A stretch of DNA of 32,450 bases from Phycisphaerales bacterium (lineage in GTDB: Bacteria; Planctomycetota; Phycisphaerae; Phycisphaerales; UBA1924): assembly GCA_020849615.1 (NCBI GenBank), contig JADLFW010000034.1, forward strand, positions 1 through 32,450, in the 5' to 3' direction. The translations under genes were made by a program, and so were the position numbers. Shown here piece after piece: positions 30,529 through 32,450 of the stretch. Below the pieces are notes generated by a model that saw only the letters and a list, made by a program, of their open reading frames with translations, did no database searches and was not told where the DNA came from. How positions within the stretch are numbered: the stretch's first letter is position 1; each line of letters opens with the position of its first letter.

Positions 30529-32294
30529 TCGCCGCCGAGCCCAAACCCGCCGTCGCCTACCTCCGCCGATCGACCGAGCGGCAGGAGCAGAGCCTCGGCG
30601 ACCAGCGCAAGGAGATCCAGCGCTGGGCGGGCGAGAACGGGTTCCGTGTGGTCGGGGAGTACGTGGACGACGCGGTCTCGGGCACCTCGGCTCGCGGGCG
30701 GGCGGAATTTCAGCGAATGATCGCCGACGCCCAGAAGGGTGGGTTCCGAGCGGTGCTGATCTGGAACTCCGACCGCTTCAGCCGGGGCAGCGTCACCGAG
30801 ACCGAGCATTACCGGTACCTGCTGCAGCAGGCCGGCGTCGAGTTGCTGTCGGTGACCGAGGACTACCTCGCCCGTGAAGGGATCGACGGGGATGTCCTCC
30901 GCACCGTCAAACAGTTCCAGAACCGCCAGTTCTCGATCACGCTGAGCCAAAACACGCTCCGCGGCCAGATCTCCGCCGTATTGAGCGCGTCGGACCCGGG
31001 CCGCATGCCGCCCTACGGGTACGACCGGGAGATCACCGGTCCCGACGGCACGGTGCTGCACCGGGTCCGATTCCTCGAGGGTGGGGACCGCGAGCTTCGC
31101 GATCGCCACGGGCAGGTGCAGGGTTTGTACGCCAAGGGGCAATCGCTCCGCAAGCCCGGCAAGGAGTGCACGGCGAAGCTGGTGCTCAGCGACCCCGCCC
31201 GCGTCAAGGTCGTCCGGGACATCTTCACGATGTGCGTCGAGGGGACTGGCTTCAAGACCATCGCCGACGAGCTCAACCGCCGCGGGGCCATGAGCCCCAA
31301 GGGCCGGCTCTGGCAGTTGACGACCGTGAAGGCCATCCTGGAGAACCCGGTCTATCGCGGCGACATCGTCTGGAACCGAAGGACGCAGTCCAAGTTCTTC
31401 GAGGTCCGCCGGGGCCGGGCCGACAAGATGAAGCCAACCGTCAAGTCCGGACGTGTCGAGCGGACGGCCCGGGACGACTGGATCGTGATCGAGGACGCGG
31501 TGCCGGCGATCGTGGACCGCGTCACCTGGGACAGGGCCCAGGCCGCGGCCGCGGCGCGGTCGGACTGCAAGAACGGGCGGGGGAAGCAGACCAACCGCTG
31601 GCTCTTGAGCGGGGTGATGCGGTGCGGGTGTTGCGGGCAGCCCTTCTGGGGGATCAACAAGCGCAAGGGGAGCGCCGCGGGCCGCAAGCCCATCGTCACG
31701 CCGTACTACATCTGCGCAGGCCGGACCCGCTGCGGCAAGTCGGTCTGCCCCCACCCGATTCACGTGCGTGCCGATCTCTTCGAGGCGTGGGTGCTCAACA
31801 AGCTGCGGGAGCTGATCTTCTCCGACGGGGCGGGCGTCGAGGAAGCCATCAATCGCTTTGTCGAAGCTACCTGCCGTAGCCAGGGCGGCGGCGTTGACAC
31901 CGGCCCGCTGCGGCGTGAGCTCGCCCAGGTCGACGTGACCGTCAATGCACTCCTCAACGGGCTGGACCCCGCGAACCTCCCCCTCGTGAACGACCGCCTG
32001 ACCGCACTGCGGCGGCGGAGGGAGCACCTGCAAGGGCAACTCCGAGCCGCCCAAGCGGACAAGGAGCGGCTCGACGAGAAGGCCGTGCGGAGGTGGGCCG
32101 CCGAGCGGATCGGGCTCCTGGCCGAGGTGGCCGCCGGTCGCCGCGACGAACGCGCCCGGGCCGTGATGGCGTCGTACGTGGACGAGATCGTGATCGACCC
32201 CGCCACCAAGACCGGTCGGCTCGTGGTCAACGGTGGGTTGTGCGGCGGTACGCGGCGAGCGTATCGATGGGACGGAGCCGGGACCGTGGTTTGA
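30525..32294 (+). CDS. large serine recombinase
   Basis: A 589-aa protein. The resolvase catalytic domain occupies residues 1-150: AYLRRST (Ser16 nucleophile), LGDQRKEIQRW, DDAVSGTSARGRAEF and WNSDRFSRGS. The recombinase domain follows (FKTIADELNRRGAMSPKGRL, VKAILENPVYRGDIVW). A zinc ribbon is CGCCGQPF with CGKSVCPHP (about 365-405), then a coiled coil (LTALRRRREHLQGQLRAA). The size and layout are those of large serine integrases. It is translationally coupled to the cargo operon without a strong ribosome-binding site of its own. Its last codons lie in the right inverted repeat, so the gene end overlaps a likely recombination site. Confidence 0.9.
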   Translation: MIAAEPKPAVAYLRRSTERQEQSLGDQRKEIQRWAGENGFRVVGEYVDDAVSGTSARGRAEFQRMIADAQKGGFRAVLIWNSDRFSRGSVTETEHYRYLLQQAGVELLSVTEDYLAREGIDGDVLRTVKQFQNRQFSITLSQNTLRGQISAVLSASDPGRMPPYGYDREITGPDGTVLHRVRFLEGGDRELRDRHGQVQGLYAKGQSLRKPGKECTAKLVLSDPARVKVVRDIFTMCVEGTGFKTIADELNRRGAMSPKGRLWQLTTVKAILENPVYRGDIVWNRRTQSKFFEVRRGRADKMKPTVKSGRVERTARDDWIVIEDAVPAIVDRVTWDRAQAAAAARSDCKNGRGKQTNRWLLSGVMRCGCCGQPFWGINKRKGSAAGRKPIVTPYYICAGRTRCGKSVCPHPIHVRADLFEAWVLNKLRELIFSDGAGVEEAINRFVEATCRSQGGGVDTGPLRRELAQVDVTVNALLNGLDPANLPLVNDRLTALRRRREHLQGQLRAAQADKERLDEKAVRRWAAERIGLLAEVAAGRRDERARAVMASYVDEIVIDPATKTGRLVVNGGLCGGTRRAYRWDGAGTVV

Positions 32295-32333
32295 CAACCG
32301 CTACCAGGGCGGTCCCTTGGGTTCGACACACAA
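32262..32333 (+). repeat. right inverted repeat of the Ub-like element
   Basis: Counterpart of 23817-23888 on the opposite strand. It spans the last 11 codons of the recombinase (AYRWDGAGTVV-stop) and about 40 bp beyond. The pairs of differing bases before the stop fall at third codon positions, while those after the stop do not follow that frame. Confidence 0.75.
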
Positions 32334-32450
32334 GGACTATCGTGGGTCGTTGCGGTGAGCCGAACCACCACCTCGCGGCCCGCGCCGCCGCGCCAAAAAG
32401 CCAACGACCGGCCGCGTGGGCCGGTCGTAGGTTGATCCAATAGCGGGGGC
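32295..32450. other. right flank of the element
   Basis: Non-coding as far as visible. It holds the end of the inverted repeat and a strong hairpin (32404-32428). The window ends before the next gene. Confidence 0.5.
32391..32428 (-). terminator. strong hairpin with adjacent A/T run
   Basis: A perfect 10-bp stem, ACGACCGGCC with GGCCGGTCGT around a 5-nt loop (32404-32428). On the minus strand it is followed by TGGCTTTTTGG, so it suits termination of a leftward transcript entering from beyond the window. It may also end the recombinase transcript. Confidence 0.55.

Noticed and set aside
30171..32297. 708-codon open frame on the minus strand
   Set aside because: It is the antisense shadow of the serine recombinase; composition is that of complementary high-GC codons and no domain is readable.

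Overview
The window is high-GC bacterial DNA that best fits a planctomycete of the Phycisphaerae. The strongest taxonomic clue is the secreted C-type-lectin-like protein at 8560-9276. It ends in a two-repeat, Cys-bracketed dockerin, a domain type characteristic of that group. Most of the remaining genes are accessory: recombinases, methyltransferases, nucleases, STAND-type NTPases, a toxin-antitoxin remnant and small regulators in tight operons. The window reads as a defence/mobile-element island. No rRNA, tRNA or CRISPR array was seen.

Layout. (1) 1-1861, minus: an HNH-NACHT protein running off the left edge. (2) 2275-3471, minus: an atypical tyrosine recombinase, followed by debris with an IS3-type orfA fragment. 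(3) 4410-7485, minus: a lower-GC three-gene operon of an M29-like metallopeptidase, a STAND-like ATPase and a small membrane protein. (4) 7798-12002: small unknown genes, the lectin/dockerin protein, a zinc-ribbon protein, a RelE-type toxin-antitoxin pair with a frameshifted toxin, and a HARE-HTH protein. (5) 12182-17215, minus: a five-gene overlapping operon of a double winged-helix protein, two DNA methyltransferases, a coiled-coil protein and a fused HerA ATPase-winged helix-nuclease. (6) 17541-20369, plus: an unknown gene and an NB-ARC/TPR STAND protein. (7) 20434-22198, minus: a three-gene regulator set of actinobacterial type (small protein, DUF6879-like, Scr1-like HTH with DUF5753). (8) 22471-23734: two small related HTH proteins. 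(9) 24248-32294, plus: a Dam-type methyltransferase, a ubiquitin-like/E2 fusion, a JAB peptidase, an E1, a small membrane protein, a RING-like Cys-rich protein, a HerA-like ATPase, a winged-helix protein, a PD-(D/E)XK-like nuclease, a small membrane protein, an unknown protein and a large serine recombinase.

Region 9 is the most exciting part. It looks like a complete ubiquitin-like conjugation and deconjugation set (Ubl, E2, E1, candidate E3, JAB), translationally coupled to a HerA ATPase-nuclease module and to its own recombinase. An imperfect inverted repeat brackets it (23817-23888 and 32262-32333). The repeat includes the recombinase's last codons. Region 5 has the same ATPase, winged helix and nuclease order fused into one protein and paired with methyltransferases instead of Ub enzymes. 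This suggests one DNA-translocating nuclease chassis with two alternative self/non-self control modules.

A perfect palindrome, CCACA-N4-TGTGG, occurs five times across unrelated modules (2251, 7592, 8362, 15575, 29767). All functional statements are inferences from motifs, order and spacing; no database search was possible.
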